From Desulfamplus sp. (GTDB taxonomy: Bacteria > Desulfobacterota > Desulfobacteria > Desulfobacterales > Desulfobacteraceae), in NCBI GenBank assembly GCA_015232555.1, contig JADFZJ010000010.1, positions 6,868 through 70,867 on the forward strand: a DNA stretch of 64,000 nt. The letters are read 5' to 3'. Of the stretch, positions 1 through 9,834 are shown piece by piece (the stretch's first letter is position 1; every line of letters begins with the position of its first letter). The position numbers and the translations under genes were made by a program. Below the pieces are notes generated by a model. The model was not told the DNA's origin. It ran no database searches and worked only from the letters and a program-made list of their open reading frames with translations.

Positions 1-1
1 T

Positions 2-1714
2 GATAAAGTTGCAAAACCTGTTCTTGTTCTTCCAGAAGATATTAAAGAGATGAGAATGCTTGTTGTTGACGATAACGAAGCCTCACGTCAGGTTTTGAGA
101 AGCTACCTTGAACAGTTGGGTTTTGATGCTGATACAGCCTCATCAGGTCAAATGGCTCTTCAAATGATCAAAAATCAATCTATTGCAAGTAAACAAGAAG
201 ACCAAGCTATTTTAAGCGAACAAAGAGACGAAGGTATTGCAAGCGAACAGCGTCAGCATCCTTATGGTCTTGTGTTTATGGATTGGCAAATGCCTGTAAT
301 GGATGGAATTGAGACTGCAAGACAGATACAGCACGCTCCAGATATTACTAAAATTCCTAAAATTGTTATGGTTACAGCACATGGCAATGAACAACTGATG
401 GGTCAGGCAAAACAGATAAGTCTTGATGGATTCTTGATTAAGCCAGTAACTCAATCTCTTTTGTTTGATGCTGTAATGAATGCCTTTGGAAAAGCAGTAG
501 CAAGAAAAGTTGACAGGAGAATAAATAAAGCTGAACTGCCAAATGGTTTTGATGATATTCGAGGTGCCCGCCTTCTTTTAGTTGAAGATAATGCGATAAA
601 TCAGCAGTTGGCAGTTGAACTGTTAAGTGATGAGGGCTTTTACGTTGATGTGGCAGAGAACGGCAAGATTGGTCTGGAACAATACAAAGCTTCAATAGGA
701 GCAAAAAAAGACGAACAAACTGACGAGAAAAAAGATGGAAAAATTACGGGCAGTGAACAACCCTACGATGTTGTGCTTATGGATTTACAGATGCCAGTTA
801 TGGACGGACGAACATCAACCAAAGAGATACGGAGTTATGAAAAAGAGTTTGGCATAGTTGATGAGATTCCAATTATTGCCATGACAGCAGATGCAATGGC
901 GGGGGTTAAGGAAGAGGTCTTGAGTATTGGTATGAACGACTATGTAACCAAGCCCATAGAGCCTTCAGAGGTGTTCAGGGCGTTAGTCAAATGGATAAAA
1001 CCCGATAAACGTCCTCTGCCTGATGAATACATCAAAAAAATAAACAGTAAAATAGAAGGGGCATCTATCCTGACACAGGGGGCTAATGAGAGTGCTACCG
1101 AAATTCAAATACCCCATTTAGATGGAATCAACACAGATGTCGGTCTTTTCAGGGTGAGTGGTAACAGGAAACTTTATATTAACCTGCTTAAAAAATTTCA
1201 CCGTGATAATCAGGGGCTTACTCAAAAGATATTGGCAGCAATTGAACAACACGATCAGGAGCTTGCGGTAAGATTAGCCCACACAGTAAAAGGGGTCTCC
1301 GGCACCATCGGGTCCCATGTTCTGCAAAACATAGCAGGAGAGCTTGAGGCAGCTTTTAAATCAGATATTAATTCTGATCACAGGGCTTTAATAGAGCGTT
1401 TTGATGTAGCTCTAAGTATGATTCTTAAAACGCTCTCTTTGATTCTATCACTAAAGACAGATGATGAAATAGTTGTAAATCAGAGTGCAGGAAAGCAGAG
1501 AGACGCTACTCAACTTAACGAATTTCTCAAGCGACTCGAACCTTTTGTGCAGAAAAAAAAGCCCAAACCATGTAAAGAGATCATGGAGGAGATAAACGCA
1601 TTAAGTTGGTCTGATGGATTAAAGTCAAAATTAGGGGAACTTGATCGATTGATTGGGAAATATAATTTTAAAGAGGCTCTTGAGATAGTTGAACAGCTAA
1701 AGAGTAATCTTTAG
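2..1714 (+). CDS. Hybrid sensor histidine kinase, C-terminal part (REC-REC-HPt), 5' truncated by window edge
   Basis: The frame stays open from the first bases, so the ATG at 50 is internal and this is the 3' part of a longer gene. Numbering from that Met: receiver 1 (residues 1-150) has the acidic pair in VVDDNE and phospho-acceptor D78 (FMDWQMPVMDG). Receiver 2 (173-318) has VEDN, D245 and K301. A C-terminal HPt domain carries the phosphorylatable H411 in LAHTVKGVSGTIG. The arrangement is that of a BarA/TorS-like phosphorelay kinase whose kinase core lies upstream of the window. Both receivers carry a hydrophilic insert at the same place, just before the strand bearing the phospho-Asp; in receiver 1 it is a 27-bp x3 tandem repeat. 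The HD-GYP gene follows after 47 nt and is a likely output partner (inference). Confidence 0.88.
   Translation, partial: DKVAKPVLVLPEDIKEMRMLVVDDNEASRQVLRSYLEQLGFDADTASSGQMALQMIKNQSIASKQEDQAILSEQRDEGIASEQRQHPYGLVFMDWQMPVMDGIETARQIQHAPDITKIPKIVMVTAHGNEQLMGQAKQISLDGFLIKPVTQSLLFDAVMNAFGKAVARKVDRRINKAELPNGFDDIRGARLLLVEDNAINQQLAVELLSDEGFYVDVAENGKIGLEQYKASIGAKKDEQTDEKKDGKITGSEQPYDVVLMDLQMPVMDGRTSTKEIRSYEKEFGIVDEIPIIAMTADAMAGVKEEVLSIGMNDYVTKPIEPSEVFRALVKWIKPDKRPLPDEYIKKINSKIEGASILTQGANESATEIQIPHLDGINTDVGLFRVSGNRKLYINLLKKFHRDNQGLTQKILAAIEQHDQELAVRLAHTVKGVSGTIGSHVLQNIAGELEAAFKSDINSDHRALIERFDVALSMILKTLSLILSLKTDDEIVVNQSAGKQRDATQLNEFLKRLEPFVQKKKPKPCKEIMEEINALSWSDGLKSKLGELDRLIGKYNFKEALEIVEQLKSNL
181..261 (+). 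repeat. In-frame 27-bp x3 tandem repeat in receiver 1
   Basis: Three 27-bp units start at 181, 208 and 235, beginning TATTGCAAGT, TATTTTAAGC and TATTGCAAGC. They encode 9-residue Glu/Gln-rich units (IASKQEDQA, ILSEQRDEG, IASEQRQHP). The repeat lies in the loop before the phospho-Asp strand, where canonical receivers are short. Confidence 0.85.
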
Positions 1715-1761
1715 GCAAAATGAGCTTACAGATAGATATAAAATATTTAGGATAATAATTT

Positions 1762-2853
1762 ATGGAATCAATTAATTTTACTGTAATGGTAGTTGATGAC
1801 ACTGAAGCTAACATCGACGTTTTGGTCAATACTTTAGAAGATATGTATGATGTTAGAGTAGCTATGGATGGAGAGACAGCTCTTGAAGATATTATGGAGG
1901 ATCCTCCTGATCTTATTCTTTTAGATATTATGATGCCGAATATTGACGGTTATGAAGTGTGTAAAAGATTGAAGGAGAATGAATCAACAAAGAATATTCC
2001 CGTTATTTTTCTGACAGCAATGACTGAAGAAAAAGATGAAGCTAAAGGATTATTGCTTGGTGCTGTAGATTATGTAACCAAACCTTTTAGTCCTGATTTA
2101 ATTAAAGCAAGGGTGAAAAATCAATTAGAGTTGAAAAAATATCGAGATAATTTAGAGGAGTTAGTCCAAGAGAGAACTAAAGAGCTTATGCTTACTCAGG
2201 AGGTTACTATTTACAGCCTTGCATGTTTGGCTGAGACAAGAGACCCTGAAACTGGGGGGCATATCTTAAGAACTCAACGATATGTCAAGATGCTTGCAGA
2301 ACAACTTAAAAATCATCCTAAATTTAAAGATTTTTTAGATGATAAGACTATTGAGCTTCTATTTAAGTCAGCACCTTTACACGATATTGGTAAGGTTGGA
2401 GTTCCTGATAATATTCTTATGAAACCTGGCAAGTTAAGTGACGAAGAGTTTGCTGAGATGAAAAAGCATACTATATGTGGACGAGATGCACTACGATTTG
2501 CAGAGCTTAAGCTTGGGAGCAACTCATTTATGAGATATGCCAGAGAAATTGCCTACACCCATCAGGAAAAATGGGATGGCTCGGGCTATCCTGAAGGAAT
2601 AAAAGCAGATGAAATACCAATGTCTGGAAGGATAATGGCTATTGCTGATGTTTATGATGCGTTAGTCAGCAAAAGGTTTTACAAACCAGCTTTTTCTCAC
2701 AAGAAAGCTCTTGATATAATCAAAGATGGTAAAGGGAAACATTTTGATCCAGATATGGTAGATGCTTTCTTAGCTATTGGTGATAAAGTAATGCAGATTG
2801 CTATGGAACTTGCTGATTCTGATGAGGAGAGAGCGGTTTTAGTATCTGAATGA
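1762..2853 (+). CDS. Response regulator with HD-GYP domain (cyclic-di-GMP phosphodiesterase, RpfG type)
   Basis: 363 residues. An N-terminal receiver (about 5-125) has VVDDTE, phospho-acceptor D55 in LILLDIMMP and K107. A coiled linker (125-145) leads to an HD-GYP domain (about 147-345). The metal-binding HD pair is at 207-208 (LHDIGKVGVPD), H267 lies in YTHQEKWDG and the GYP signature is at 275-277. All signature residues are present, so it is predicted to be active in degrading cyclic-di-GMP in the cytoplasm. The gene is co-directional with and 47 nt behind the hybrid kinase, suggesting a phosphorelay pair. The ribosome-binding site is weak (TAGGAT). The next gene, another hybrid kinase, converges on it with only 59 nt between. 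Confidence 0.92.
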   Translation: MESINFTVMVVDDTEANIDVLVNTLEDMYDVRVAMDGETALEDIMEDPPDLILLDIMMPNIDGYEVCKRLKENESTKNIPVIFLTAMTEEKDEAKGLLLGAVDYVTKPFSPDLIKARVKNQLELKKYRDNLEELVQERTKELMLTQEVTIYSLACLAETRDPETGGHILRTQRYVKMLAEQLKNHPKFKDFLDDKTIELLFKSAPLHDIGKVGVPDNILMKPGKLSDEEFAEMKKHTICGRDALRFAELKLGSNSFMRYAREIAYTHQEKWDGSGYPEGIKADEIPMSGRIMAIADVYDALVSKRFYKPAFSHKKALDIIKDGKGKHFDPDMVDAFLAIGDKVMQIAMELADSDEERAVLVSE

Positions 2854-2912
2854 AAAGCACTGCTCCAAAAAATTAGACTACGGGACAAGTGGGAGCGAGC
2901 ATACTCACGATT

Positions 2913-5828
2913 TCAAGTATTATTTTGAAGTGCTCTTCTTATTTTAATTGATATTTCCTGCTTGCTGTATGGTTTCATCACATACTCACGAATACCAAGG
3001 CTTTTTGCAGATTCAGGATTTACAAGATCGTTAAACCCAGAGCATAGAATAATGGGAAGTCCAGGGCGGATTTCCCATATTTTTTTTGCAAGCTCACACC
3101 CTGTCATCTCAGGCATGGTCTGATCAGTTATTACTATATCAAACCGTTTTGGCTGTTGACTAAATCTTTCAAATGCCTCAACACTGCCTACTACTCCTTC
3201 AACCCTGTATCCAAGAGTTGTAAGCATCTCCTGAGCCATATCTACAATAGGGGCTTCATCATCAACATAGAGAATGGTTTCATCTCCTGTTGCAATATCA
3301 ACAAATCCTTGACTCTTTATATGGCTTCCTTCTGGTGCACAGGGGAAAAAAAGATGAAATGTTGTCCCTTTGTCAATTTCACTGTAAACATAGATATTTC
3401 CTCCAAGGCTCTTTAAAATACCATGTACCATTGCAAGCCCCATACCTGTCCCTTTGCCCCGAGGTTTTGTAGTAAAGAACGGTTCAAAAATACGCTCCAT
3501 AACTTTTTTATCCATGCCGTGTCCTGTATCACTTACTGTCAGACGAATATATTTACCATGATTAAGATCAAGATATTTTTCAGCACTCTCTGGATCAATA
3601 TCCAGGATTTCAGTGCAGACAGCCAGAAGTCCTCCACTCTCTTGCATTGCATAACCTGCATTTGAACAGAGATTCATAATGATCTGATGTATTTTTGTGG
3701 GGTCGGCAATTATAATATATTTTTCATTTGTAATGGTCTGATGAATTTTGATGGTTGTAGGCAGTGATGCCCGTATAAGTTTAAGAACCTCTTTAACCAT
3801 AATATTTATATTAACTGGAATATTCTCTTGGCTGTCCTGACGGCTGAATGTAAGAATCTGTTTTACAAGGTCTCTTGCACGATGGCAGGCATTTAAAACC
3901 CTTTCGAGCCTCTGACGGATTTTGGAATCAAATGGAACATCTGAAAGAGAAATCTCTACATATCCCATAATTGCAGTCAAAATGTTGTTCATGTCATGTG
4001 AGATGCCACCAGCAAGAGTTCCGATTGCCTCAAGTTTATTTGATTGAATAAGCTGCTCTTCAAGTTTTCTCTTTTCCCGTTCCGACCTCTTCCGTTCTGT
4101 TATATCACGGCTAACACCAAGCATTTCAAATGCTCTATTCTGCTCATCACGCAAAAATGTGAGAGTAGTTTCTGTCCATATAGTATCTCCATCTTTAGTG
4201 TAACACTCTAACTCAACGGGAGGGTTCTCTTCAAGGTGCTGTCTTGACAACTCATCTGGAGCAATGCCCATCTTAACTGCATTTATTGCTTTTCTTGCAG
4301 ATTCAGGAGGGAGCATTTTTTTAAAGCTGAACTGACTCTTTGCCTCTTCAGGAGTGTACCCCATCATTGAGAGGATAGATGGAGTGATGTAGCTGATTTT
4401 TAAAGTTTTAAGGTCTAATGTCCATATAACCTCTTTTACATTATCAGCAAGCAGCCGATACTGCTTTTCAGATGCTCTGACCATATCTAAGGCATTTTGT
4501 TTTTCTTCAAGAGCTTTCTGTTTTTCCTGCTTAATGATATTTATTTTATCCACAAGTCCAAATGATAGAATAATAATAAGAAGTGCCATACCTATCTGCT
4601 GAACGCCAGCATACGCCCATAGATTGCCCTCAAGCAATCCAAAAAATTTAAATACCATCATAAGCGATATTATCAACATGCTTGACCATGCCAAGATATA
4701 AAATCTCGCCTGACGTTGACCACGAATAGATAGAATAATGGCAACTACAAGCATTAAAGTAACATTTATACCTGCAAACAAAACCATAGCTTGAGTTGCA
4801 ACATGATACGGCATAATAAAGGTAAGCAATAGCATAACCACGCCGATATATAAAAGAGCCTTCATAACAGTATGAAATTTAGGAAGTTCTGTTTTTGTTG
4901 ATAAAAAAGAGGTTGTAAATGGAATTCCCCCTAAAAAACCTATAATACCAAACATAGGGTTACAAATATTTGCCCACCATGTGCTATTTGGCCACAAATA
5001 TTGAAAAGCTAATCCGTTTTGTGCCATTATAAGCAGAGAAATTCCTGACACAAAAATAATCAAGTAGAGATAGGTCAGCTCTCTTATAGATAGAAATATG
5101 AAAAAATTGTAGAAGACTGCTGCTAACATAACTCCGTAATAGAGCCAGTTCATAGCTAAATCAGCATTTGTATATCGCTGTAGCTGCTCTTCTCCTCGTG
5201 CAACAAGAGGCACAACGATAGCACCATCAGATATGATATTAAAATAGTACGTTGTCTCTCCGGGTATCTGGGTTATTGGAATGATGGTGGTACGAAAGTT
5301 GACGGTTCTCTCAGAAAAAGGATATTTATCCCCGCTTCTTATTATAGAAAAAGTCTGCTTTGCCCTGTCAGTATCATTAACGATTGGATTATAAAAAATA
5401 AATTGATCAACTACTGCATAGGGATACTCAATAAACCATTTAATAGGTTGATAAGTGGGATTTTGAACGGTCAGTCTAAACCAGAATGATGATGAAGAGT
5501 ATCCAAAACCTGATTTTCCGTCTAATGGCTTAAAAGATGAGATAAACTGTTTAGATGCAATAGTTTGAATATCTAACTTTTTATTATCGTCTCTGCCGCT
5601 ATAATCAATATAATAATCAAGATATTGTGTTATATCCTTTTTTTGAAGACCCTCTTCAAGAATAAATATTTTAGATTGAGATGTAATTGGGGGATTCAAA
5701 TCTAATTTAGAAGAAAGACTATTGGAATCATTAAGAGAAAAAGCAGTCAATGGATTAGTAATAATAGGGGTTAATATAGATATAAATATAATGGCACACA
5801 AATTATATGCTAAAAAGCAGAATCTCAT
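2913..5828 (-). CDS. 7TM-DISM hybrid sensor histidine kinase (7TM-PAS-HisKA-HATPase-REC)
   Basis: 971 residues. After an N-terminal hydrophobic segment there is an extracytoplasmic domain (about 50-215) resembling 7TMR-DISMED2, a carbohydrate-binding-like sensor. A 7-helix membrane region follows (about 228-430), then a short coiled coil, a PAS domain (455-580) ending in DITERK, and HisKA with phospho-His H611 in GGISHDMNN. The HATPase has its N-box around NLCSNAGYAM and G-boxes DTGHGMD and GTGMGLAM. A C-terminal receiver (850-971) has VDDE and D902. It likely senses an extracellular ligand and works in a phosphorelay. It is transcribed divergently from recB and converges on the HD-GYP gene. 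Ligand and partner are unknown. Confidence 0.9.
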   Translation of the reverse strand: MRFCFLAYNLCAIIFISILTPIITNPLTAFSLNDSNSLSSKLDLNPPITSQSKIFILEEGLQKKDITQYLDYYIDYSGRDDNKKLDIQTIASKQFISSFKPLDGKSGFGYSSSSFWFRLTVQNPTYQPIKWFIEYPYAVVDQFIFYNPIVNDTDRAKQTFSIIRSGDKYPFSERTVNFRTTIIPITQIPGETTYYFNIISDGAIVVPLVARGEEQLQRYTNADLAMNWLYYGVMLAAVFYNFFIFLSIRELTYLYLIIFVSGISLLIMAQNGLAFQYLWPNSTWWANICNPMFGIIGFLGGIPFTTSFLSTKTELPKFHTVMKALLYIGVVMLLLTFIMPYHVATQAMVLFAGINVTLMLVVAIILSIRGQRQARFYILAWSSMLIISLMMVFKFFGLLEGNLWAYAGVQQIGMALLIIILSFGLVDKINIIKQEKQKALEEKQNALDMVRASEKQYRLLADNVKEVIWTLDLKTLKISYITPSILSMMGYTPEEAKSQFSFKKMLPPESARKAINAVKMGIAPDELSRQHLEENPPVELECYTKDGDTIWTETTLTFLRDEQNRAFEMLGVSRDITERKRSEREKRKLEEQLIQSNKLEAIGTLAGGISHDMNNILTAIMGYVEISLSDVPFDSKIRQRLERVLNACHRARDLVKQILTFSRQDSQENIPVNINIMVKEVLKLIRASLPTTIKIHQTITNEKYIIIADPTKIHQIIMNLCSNAGYAMQESGGLLAVCTEILDIDPESAEKYLDLNHGKYIRLTVSDTGHGMDKKVMERIFEPFFTTKPRGKGTGMGLAMVHGILKSLGGNIYVYSEIDKGTTFHLFFPCAPEGSHIKSQGFVDIATGDETILYVDDEAPIVDMAQEMLTTLGYRVEGVVGSVEAFERFSQQPKRFDIVITDQTMPEMTGCELAKKIWEIRPGLPIILCSGFNDLVNPESAKSLGIREYVMKPYSKQEISIKIRRALQNNT

Positions 5829-5907
5829 TTTAATATTACCTTTTTATACATTTAATAGCCAATAGAAAAATTATATACAACCATAAATTGAATTAAAAGA
5901 GATAGTT

Positions 5908-5935
5908 TTGTAAATTGAATATTGCATGATATAAT
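5908..5935 (+). promoter_or_regulatory. Predicted sigma-70-type promoter for recBD
   Basis: TTGTAA at 5908-5913, a 16-nt spacer and a perfect TATAAT at 5930-5935. The ribosome-binding site AAGGAG (5948-5953) precedes the GTG start at 5965. The leader would be about 25 nt. Prediction from sequence only. Confidence 0.55.
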
Positions 5936-5964
5936 AATTTTGTAAATAAGGAGAAAATATAGCT

Positions 5965-8900
5965 GTGAAAAAATTTGATATAACTTCAGCACCATTAGAA
6001 GGCAGAAGCGTTATTGAGGCAAGTGCAGGAACAGGCAAAACCTATGCAATAGCAGGGCTTTTTTTACGGCTTGTTGTTGAGGCTAATCTTAAAATAAATC
6101 AGATACTTGTAGTCACATTTACTGTCGCTGCAACAGACGAACTAAGAGATAGAATACGACGAAGACTCAGGGAGGGATTAAACGCTCTTACATACGGTTA
6201 TACAGGCAGCGACTCGGTTCTTTTGTGGCTTGTGGGAAAGTATCACAACAACAAGAATGCACACAATCGCTTAAAGGAGGCTATTGTCTGTTTTGATGAG
6301 GCAGCAATTTTTACTATCCACGGGTTTTGCCAAAAATTGTTATCTGAAAATGCTTTTGAGAGCAGCACCCTTTTTGACACTGAGCTTCTTTTAGATGACA
6401 GCGATATTTTACTTGAAGTCTGCCGTGATTACTACAGATGCCATTTCCTTAAGATGTATCCTTTTTTGTTCAGTAATCCACAGGTGAAAAAAATAACACC
6501 TGACTCTCTTTTAAAGTTGATAAAATACCTCTCAGTTGACCCTGAGTTTACTATCATACCAAAGCATATTGATTTAAATAAATATTTAGATACCGATATA
6601 AATTTAACTATAAAAGACACAACTATAAATATTGAGGCTAATAATTTAGATGCTGATACAGATACGACTATAAACGACACGACTATAGATGTTGAGGATA
6701 ATAAAAATCCAATTATATCAGTAAGTAGAAAGCTACAAAGCTTTCACTCATCTATTAAAAAAATATGGCAAGAAGAGAGAGAGCAAATTATCAAAATTAT
6801 TCTTACTGCCCAAGATAATAATGTTTTTAATGCAAAGTCTATAAAAGAAAATACCTACTTAGACGTATTTAATGCAGTTGATATTTATGTGCAGACAGAA
6901 AACTTTTGGAATATAGAGCATGATAAGAGTAAAGTAAGATATATTGAGAAACTTACAGACAGATTCATGCTTACAAAAGCAAAAAAAAATACAGTCCAAC
7001 TACTTCCCAACCATCCATTTTTTAAAAAGGTTGAGGATTTTATAAGCCTGATTGACAAAACTCAAAATATGGTCAACTCATTCTGCCTGAACCTCAAATT
7101 GGATTTTCTCAAATATGCCGATGATGCCTTAAAAAAGAGCAAAACAGCGAGAAATGTGAGGGCATTTGACGATCTTTTAGTTGCTATGCACAAGGCTGTA
7201 GGCAACGGAAATACACCAATGGCTGATGCTGTCAGAAAAAGGTTCTCTGCTGCACTTATTGATGAATTTCAGGATACAGATTCGCTTCAATACAGCATAT
7301 TTACAAATATCTTTCAGGAGAACAACTCGCTTCTATACCTTATCGGAGACCCAAAACAGGCAATATACGGCTTTAGAGGTGCTGATATCTACGCATATTT
7401 AAAGGCAAAAAAAAGCGTAAATAAATCTTACACTTTAGAGACAAACTGGAGATCAGACGGTGGTCTTGTAACTGCTGTGAACAACCTTTTTAATATGCAA
7501 GGACGCAATCCGTTTGTTATTAACGGAATAGATTTTATCCCAGTGAACCACGCTCCAGACAGAGAAGAAGGTTCCATTTATATTGATGGAAAACCAGCTT
7601 TGCCCATGAACATAGCCTTTATTGACCAGAACCTTTGCACAAAATCATCGGGTTTCATGAACAAGGGAGACGTAGAGCCGTTGGCTGCCAAATATACGGC
7701 TGCTAAAATAAGCGAACTGATAAACATGGGTTCTGCTGGCAGGGCAAAACTGATTATAACCAATTCTAACTCTTCTAAAAAGAGAACTGAGGAGAATATT
7801 GGACCTCAACATATAGCTGTACTGGTAAGGACAAACAGGCAGACATCAATTATCCTGCAAGAGCTTAGAAAACTTAGCATTCCCGGAGTTATCTACAGTG
7901 CTGGTTCTGTTTATGCTGAAGAAGAGGCAATAGAGATCGAGCGATTTATGAGAGCTGCGGCTGAACCGTCAAACGAGAACAATCTAAAAACAGCTTTAAT
8001 TACAGGATTTTTTGGATTTGACAGCAGCCAGATATTTAAACTTACAGTTGACGAACAACTTTATGACTCGTTGCAGAACGAATTTTTAGAGTATAACAGA
8101 GTGTGGAGAAAATCGGGCTTTATCTCCATGTTTCGCTATATGATCGGGCGAAATGGAGTTAGGGCAAGAGTGCTTGAATATGCAGGAGGAGAGCGAAAAC
8201 TTACCAACTATCTGCACATTGCAGAGCTTCTCCACATTGCAGATATAAAGCTCAAACCCGGAATTGATGGGCTTATAAACTTTTTGTCAAAAAGAAGGAT
8301 TGCAGTTGATGAAGAGAAGGCAGCGTCTGACGAATACAGACTTCGCCTTGAAACAGACGAAAAAGCGGTTAAGATAATCACAGTTCACAAAAGCAAGGGG
8401 CTTGAGTTTCCTGTAGTATTTTGTCCATATCTTTACCATTCAAGAGATGGAGGTTCTGACGATATCCTGAAATTTCACGACAGCAATGGAGTTCAGACAC
8501 TTGATATTGGTTCTGACGATTTTGAAAAAAACAGAAAAACCATGCAAAGAGAGGAGTTTGCAGAGTCAATACGCCTTGCCTATGTAGCACTTACAAGAGC
8601 AAGATATGCCTGTTTTACAATTTGGGGAAGAATCAACAAATCTGAAAATTGTGCACTCGCATGGATTTTTCACGGCACTGATCCTATTAACGATTCTCCT
8701 AATGTTGATAGTGCCAAAAATCTTGATTGGGAGAAGATGCGATCAGATGTGAATGAAATCGCCAAAAATTCCAATAATACGATTGGAGTGAAGATTATCA
8801 GCGATAGTGATATCAAGCCGCAACCCTATCTGCCCCCGCACGAGAAAAGGGCAAAGTTGTCATGCAGGACATTCAAAGAGCAGGAGCAGGGTCGGATTCC

Positions 8901-9834
8901 TGACGGTTGGAAAATATCAAGTTTTTCATCAATATTTGCAGGTAAGGATTCTCATGCACCAGACCACGATCAGATGGATTACGCTTCTGATTTAGTCAAA
9001 TATTCAACTGTAACAGGTGAACCATCAGAGGGACTTTCAGAGTCCCTTTTTTTTGATTTTCCAAGAGGAGCAAGGGCTGGAAGCTGCATTCACGAGATAA
9101 TGGAGAGTATTGATTTTATACGCCCAAATATTGAGATCGCAAAAGAGCGGCTTGAAAAATTTGGATTTGACTCAAACCATATTGTAAGGGTTGAGGATAT
9201 GCTCAATCGTGTTCTTGAATCTGATCTGATGGATAGCTTATCTCTAAAACAGATAGGAAACGAACAGAGGATAAACGAAATGGAGTTTTTCCTTCCAGTT
9301 GGGAATACAAACTCATCAGCAATTTCTTCAATAATGCAAAAATATGGTTCTGGAACAACTGCCGATTTTGCATCAACCATGAAGAGCCTTGGATTCTCGC
9401 AACGAGGGGGCTATCTTAAAGGTTTTATTGATATGATATTTTGTCATAACGAAAAATTCTATATAGTTGACTGGAAAACCAACCATCTTGGCAACAGTTT
9501 TGACGACTATTCTATCTCTCTACTCAATGACGAAATGAGAAAATCTGGTTACGTGCTTCAATATCTTCTCTATACAGTAGCTCTTAATGGCTATCTGAAA
9601 AACAGGGTTAAAGGCTACAGCTATAACGATCACTTTGGGGGGGTCTTCTACATATTTATGAGAGGTGTAAAACAAAGGTCTGATACAGGTCTCTATTTTG
9701 ACTGCCCTGACATAGAGCTTGTTGAGCGGATTTCTGCTGAAATTGGTATCAATGTTAATCTCAATAGTAACAAGAATATGAATATCGATATGAATCTCCC
9801 TTACATTACACAGCAGGAGGCATTCAATGATTAA
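5965..9834 (+). CDS. recB: Exonuclease V beta subunit-like UvrD helicase-nuclease (RecB)
   Basis: 1289 residues; GTG start preceded by AAGGAG. Superfamily 1A helicase motifs: Walker A ASAGTGKT (residues 19-26), motif II DEFQDTD, motif III around GDPKQAIYGFRGAD, motif VI region LAYVALTRARY. The C-terminal RecB nuclease has GFIDMIF and VDWKTN near residues 1155-1173, so the nuclease looks intact. Role: 3'-5' helicase and nuclease in double-strand-break processing with RecD and, classically, RecC. Residues 208-247 are a 60-bp x2 in-frame tandem duplication. recD overlaps the 3' end by 8 nt, implying translational coupling. recC is not adjacent and not elsewhere in the window. It is slightly longer than E. 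coli RecB (about 1180). An AddA-type assignment is less likely because a true recD follows. Confidence 0.9.
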   Translation: MKKFDITSAPLEGRSVIEASAGTGKTYAIAGLFLRLVVEANLKINQILVVTFTVAATDELRDRIRRRLREGLNALTYGYTGSDSVLLWLVGKYHNNKNAHNRLKEAIVCFDEAAIFTIHGFCQKLLSENAFESSTLFDTELLLDDSDILLEVCRDYYRCHFLKMYPFLFSNPQVKKITPDSLLKLIKYLSVDPEFTIIPKHIDLNKYLDTDINLTIKDTTINIEANNLDADTDTTINDTTIDVEDNKNPIISVSRKLQSFHSSIKKIWQEEREQIIKIILTAQDNNVFNAKSIKENTYLDVFNAVDIYVQTENFWNIEHDKSKVRYIEKLTDRFMLTKAKKNTVQLLPNHPFFKKVEDFISLIDKTQNMVNSFCLNLKLDFLKYADDALKKSKTARNVRAFDDLLVAMHKAVGNGNTPMADAVRKRFSAALIDEFQDTDSLQYSIFTNIFQENNSLLYLIGDPKQAIYGFRGADIYAYLKAKKSVNKSYTLETNWRSDGGLVTAVNNLFNMQGRNPFVINGIDFIPVNHAPDREEGSIYIDGKPALPMNIAFIDQNLCTKSSGFMNKGDVEPLAAKYTAAKISELINMGSAGRAKLIITNSNSSKKRTEENIGPQHIAVLVRTNRQTSIILQELRKLSIPGVIYSAGSVYAEEEAIEIERFMRAAAEPSNENNLKTALITGFFGFDSSQIFKLTVDEQLYDSLQNEFLEYNRVWRKSGFISMFRYMIGRNGVRARVLEYAGGERKLTNYLHIAELLHIADIKLKPGIDGLINFLSKRRIAVDEEKAASDEYRLRLETDEKAVKIITVHKSKGLEFPVVFCPYLYHSRDGGSDDILKFHDSNGVQTLDIGSDDFEKNRKTMQREEFAESIRLAYVALTRARYACFTIWGRINKSENCALAWIFHGTDPINDSPNVDSAKNLDWEKMRSDVNEIAKNSNNTIGVKIISDSDIKPQPYLPPHEKRAKLSCRTFKEQEQGRIPDGWKISSFSSIFAGKDSHAPDHDQMDYASDLVKYSTVTGEPSEGLSESLFFDFPRGARAGSCIHEIMESIDFIRPNIEIAKERLEKFGFDSNHIVRVEDMLNRVLESDLMDSLSLKQIGNEQRINEMEFFLPVGNTNSSAISSIMQKYGSGTTADFASTMKSLGFSQRGGYLKGFIDMIFCHNEKFYIVDWKTNHLGNSFDDYSISLLNDEMRKSGYVLQYLLYTVALNGYLKNRVKGYSYNDHFGGVFYIFMRGVKQRSDTGLYFDCPDIELVERISAEIGINVNLNSNKNMNIDMNLPYITQQEAFND
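6586..6705 (+). repeat. In-frame 60-bp x2 tandem duplication inside recB
   Basis: Unit 1 at 6586-6645 and unit 2 at 6646-6705, both beginning TTAGAT. They encode 20-residue units starting LDTDINLTIKD and LDADTDTTIND, both containing DTTI followed by acidic/Asn residues. The insert lies in a helicase subdomain, away from catalytic motifs. Confidence 0.85.
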
